This document shows, piece after piece, positions 12,930 through 14,063 of a stretch of DNA of 14,063 nt. The position numbers and the translations under genes were made by a program. Position 1 is the stretch's first letter, and each line of letters opens with the position of its first letter. Source of the DNA: CAZWSE01 sp964636575 (GTDB lineage Bacteria; Pseudomonadota; Alphaproteobacteria; Rhodobacterales; Rhodobacteraceae); NCBI GenBank assembly GCA_964636575.1, contig CAZWSE010000086.1, forward strand, positions 1 through 14,063, written 5' to 3'. The notes below the pieces were generated by a model. The model saw nothing but the letters and a program-made list of their open reading frames with translations. It made no database searches and was not told the origin of the DNA.

Positions 12930-13346
12930 ATGGATCTTCGAACGTTTTTGATGCCCGTCATTGTGCTCGTGATTTGGACTTTAGTTGTTTGGGTGTGGAT
13001 GTATTCCACCCGTATTCCGGCGATGATTAAGGCAAATGTGGACCCTCAGCAGGCCGTAAATCCACGGGGTGGGTGGCGTGACGCATTGCCTAAACATGTC
13101 AATTGGGTATCAGATAACTACAACCACCTGCATGAACAGCCGACCGTATTTTACGCGCTTATGATTGTACTCGCCATTATCGAAAGAAGCTCGTCGGTTG
13201 CGTTGATCTTTGCATGGCTTTACGTTGGTTTGCGTATTGCACACTCACTTTCTCAGATCATCGGTAACCGGGTCATCCTGCGGTTCGGGCTGTTCTTTTC
13301 ATCGAGTATATCACTCATAGCACTCGCATTTTGCGCAATCGTCTGA
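12930..13346 (+). CDS. MAPEG-family membrane protein
   Basis: 138 residues with four membrane helices (about 7-25, 71-86, 88-104 and 117-136), the layout of the MAPEG family, which includes microsomal glutathione transferases and many uncharacterised bacterial members. The diagnostic cytoplasmic stretch is VNWVSDNYNHLHEQPTVFYA (57-76), with the N-x(3)-H-x-EQPT-FY pattern, followed later by LRIAHS (101-106). The ATG at 12930 has GGAG about 6 bases upstream; an in-frame GTG at 12909 is possible but lacks a ribosome site. Codon use includes ATA, TTA, CTA and TCA, rarer in the housekeeping genes to the left, suggesting a different origin or weaker expression. Substrate and activity cannot be predicted. 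Confidence 0.88.
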   Translation: MDLRTFLMPVIVLVIWTLVVWVWMYSTRIPAMIKANVDPQQAVNPRGGWRDALPKHVNWVSDNYNHLHEQPTVFYALMIVLAIIERSSSVALIFAWLYVGLRIAHSLSQIIGNRVILRFGLFFSSSISLIALAFCAIV

Positions 13347-13502
13347 TCCCTTGATGCTGGGGTGAAAGCTATTTTGTCCTGCTAAGCAGCCTTCCGAAGC
13401 CAAGTCCGGCGCTGCGTTTTGGCGAATGACTGCAAAGTGGCTGGAGCAGACGCCGCTACTGAACGATTTGAACACCAGTCCCATGCTTGATAAAACGCAA
13501 AA
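13347..13502. other. Non-coding stretch with dispersed-repeat remnant
   Basis: No gene seen. It contains TGGCGAATGACTG at 13420-13432, a 12-of-13 match in the same orientation to the copy at 12816-12828, so the MAPEG gene is bracketed by two related short sequences. Confidence 0.45.
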
Positions 13503-13952
13503 ATGCGAAAGTACGTCGTTTATTATTGGTTGCTTGTGGTGGCAGGAATTGTGATTTCCGTTGCCTTGTCCAGTCTGATCCACTCTGTTCTGGACAAGCC
13601 GCGAGGTGTCCCTTTGGCCAGTCTAGGTATAGCCGGAACCATAACCCAAATTGGGTTGATGGTATTTCCGCTGCTTTTTGCTCCTATTCTTTGCAGCTTT
13701 GCATTTCATGGCGGCAAACGGCGCGAACCTACCAAGAAAGAGCTTCGATACCTCATCGCGACGGTCGCCAGCACCGCTTTTATACTTTGGTTGATTCATT
13801 TCGCGGCAAGTGGAGCATGGTTTGGGGTACTCCAAGGCGGTGTTTGGTTCGTTATCGCTTATATTCTGGGGCCACCGATAGTCGCGACGGTAGCTTTTGG
13901 GACTCTGTTTCCGTTAGGAAATCGGCTCATTGCGTTGCGTTTAGAAAGATAA
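13503..13952 (+). CDS. Four-helix membrane protein of unknown function
   Basis: 149 residues with four clear membrane segments (about 5-27, 41-66, 84-104 and 108-135) and a basic cytoplasmic-type loop GKRREPTKKELR (71-82), so an inner-membrane protein with both ends probably inside. I recognise no family. The ATG at 13503 has no obvious Shine-Dalgarno sequence, though the preceding bases are A-rich. Rare codons such as ATA, TTA, CGA and AGA (the last sense codon) are frequent compared with the housekeeping genes on the left, as in the neighbouring MAPEG gene, hinting that both belong to an accessory segment. A second long frame on the same strand (13487-13978) looks non-protein-like in composition and I prefer this one. 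Confidence 0.65.
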   Translation: MRKYVVYYWLLVVAGIVISVALSSLIHSVLDKPRGVPLASLGIAGTITQIGLMVFPLLFAPILCSFAFHGGKRREPTKKELRYLIATVASTAFILWLIHFAASGAWFGVLQGGVWFVIAYILGPPIVATVAFGTLFPLGNRLIALRLER

Positions 13953-14063
13953 CAGAGAGACCCACGAACGGTAGCTAAGTCCGCATTGTGCATGTTGACG
14001 CCCAAGCTTTGAGCGGCGTTCGGGCCTTCAGGCTTTCGGTACGATTTGATTGGTGGAGTATCT
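13953..14063. other. Window end, no gene seen
   Basis: The last 111 bases hold no supported gene. The stretch from about 13957 (GAGACCCACGAACGG) onwards reads like the degenerate intergenic filler also seen near 12816 and 13420, but I could not align it to them. Confidence 0.35.

Noticed and set aside
13487..13978. 163-codon plus-strand frame overlapping the last membrane protein
   Set aside because: Its translation is rich in R, S, C and Q without segments or motifs, whereas the other frame gives four clean membrane helices.

Overview
The window looks like a chromosomal segment of a marine alphaproteobacterium of the order Rhodobacterales (Roseobacter group). The reasons are the gene content and protein style: a secG-pyrG pair, purA followed by a DUF2842 gene, a DUF6524-type membrane protein and adjacent TerB-like genes. 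This placement is inference from protein recognition; no rRNA or other marker is present. No tRNA, rRNA, CRISPR array, transposase or phage gene was found.

Layout. (1) 1-3690: a polar amino-acid ABC importer on the minus strand (ATPase, periplasmic binding protein, permease cut by the window edge). An oppositely oriented FAD-dependent amino-acid/amine oxidase gene (1008-2093) sits between the binding-protein and permease genes. (2) 3827-6248: a minus-strand cluster of small genes: a DUF1330 protein, a secreted protein of unknown function and three consecutive, recognisably paralogous TerB-like genes. The first TerB-like gene in reading order starts inside a 47-bp imperfect palindrome that would hide its ribosome binding site and start codon. 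(3) 6299-8487: secG then pyrG (CTP synthase) on the minus strand. (4) 8613-10244: a compact plus-strand operon for cobalt-type nitrile hydratase (alpha, beta, activator/chaperone). (5) 10312-10970: two small minus-strand genes, a DUF6524-like membrane protein and an uncharacterised 76-residue basic protein. (6) 11128-12657: purA and a DUF2842 membrane protein on the plus strand. (7) 12658-14063: a looser, more AT-rich stretch with a MAPEG-family membrane protein, an unrecognised four-helix membrane protein, an array of five 11-bp repeats and short dispersed repeats.

How the parts work together. The importer and the oxidase plausibly form a small module for taking up and oxidising an amino acid or related amine. 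The nitrile hydratase converts nitriles to amides, but no amidase or cobalt transporter lies in the window. pyrG and purA are nucleotide biosynthesis genes and secG belongs to the Sec translocon; these are the conserved backbone, with accessory functions placed between them. The least explained part is the TerB-like triplet with its structured leader, followed by the 11-bp repeat array upstream of the MAPEG gene.
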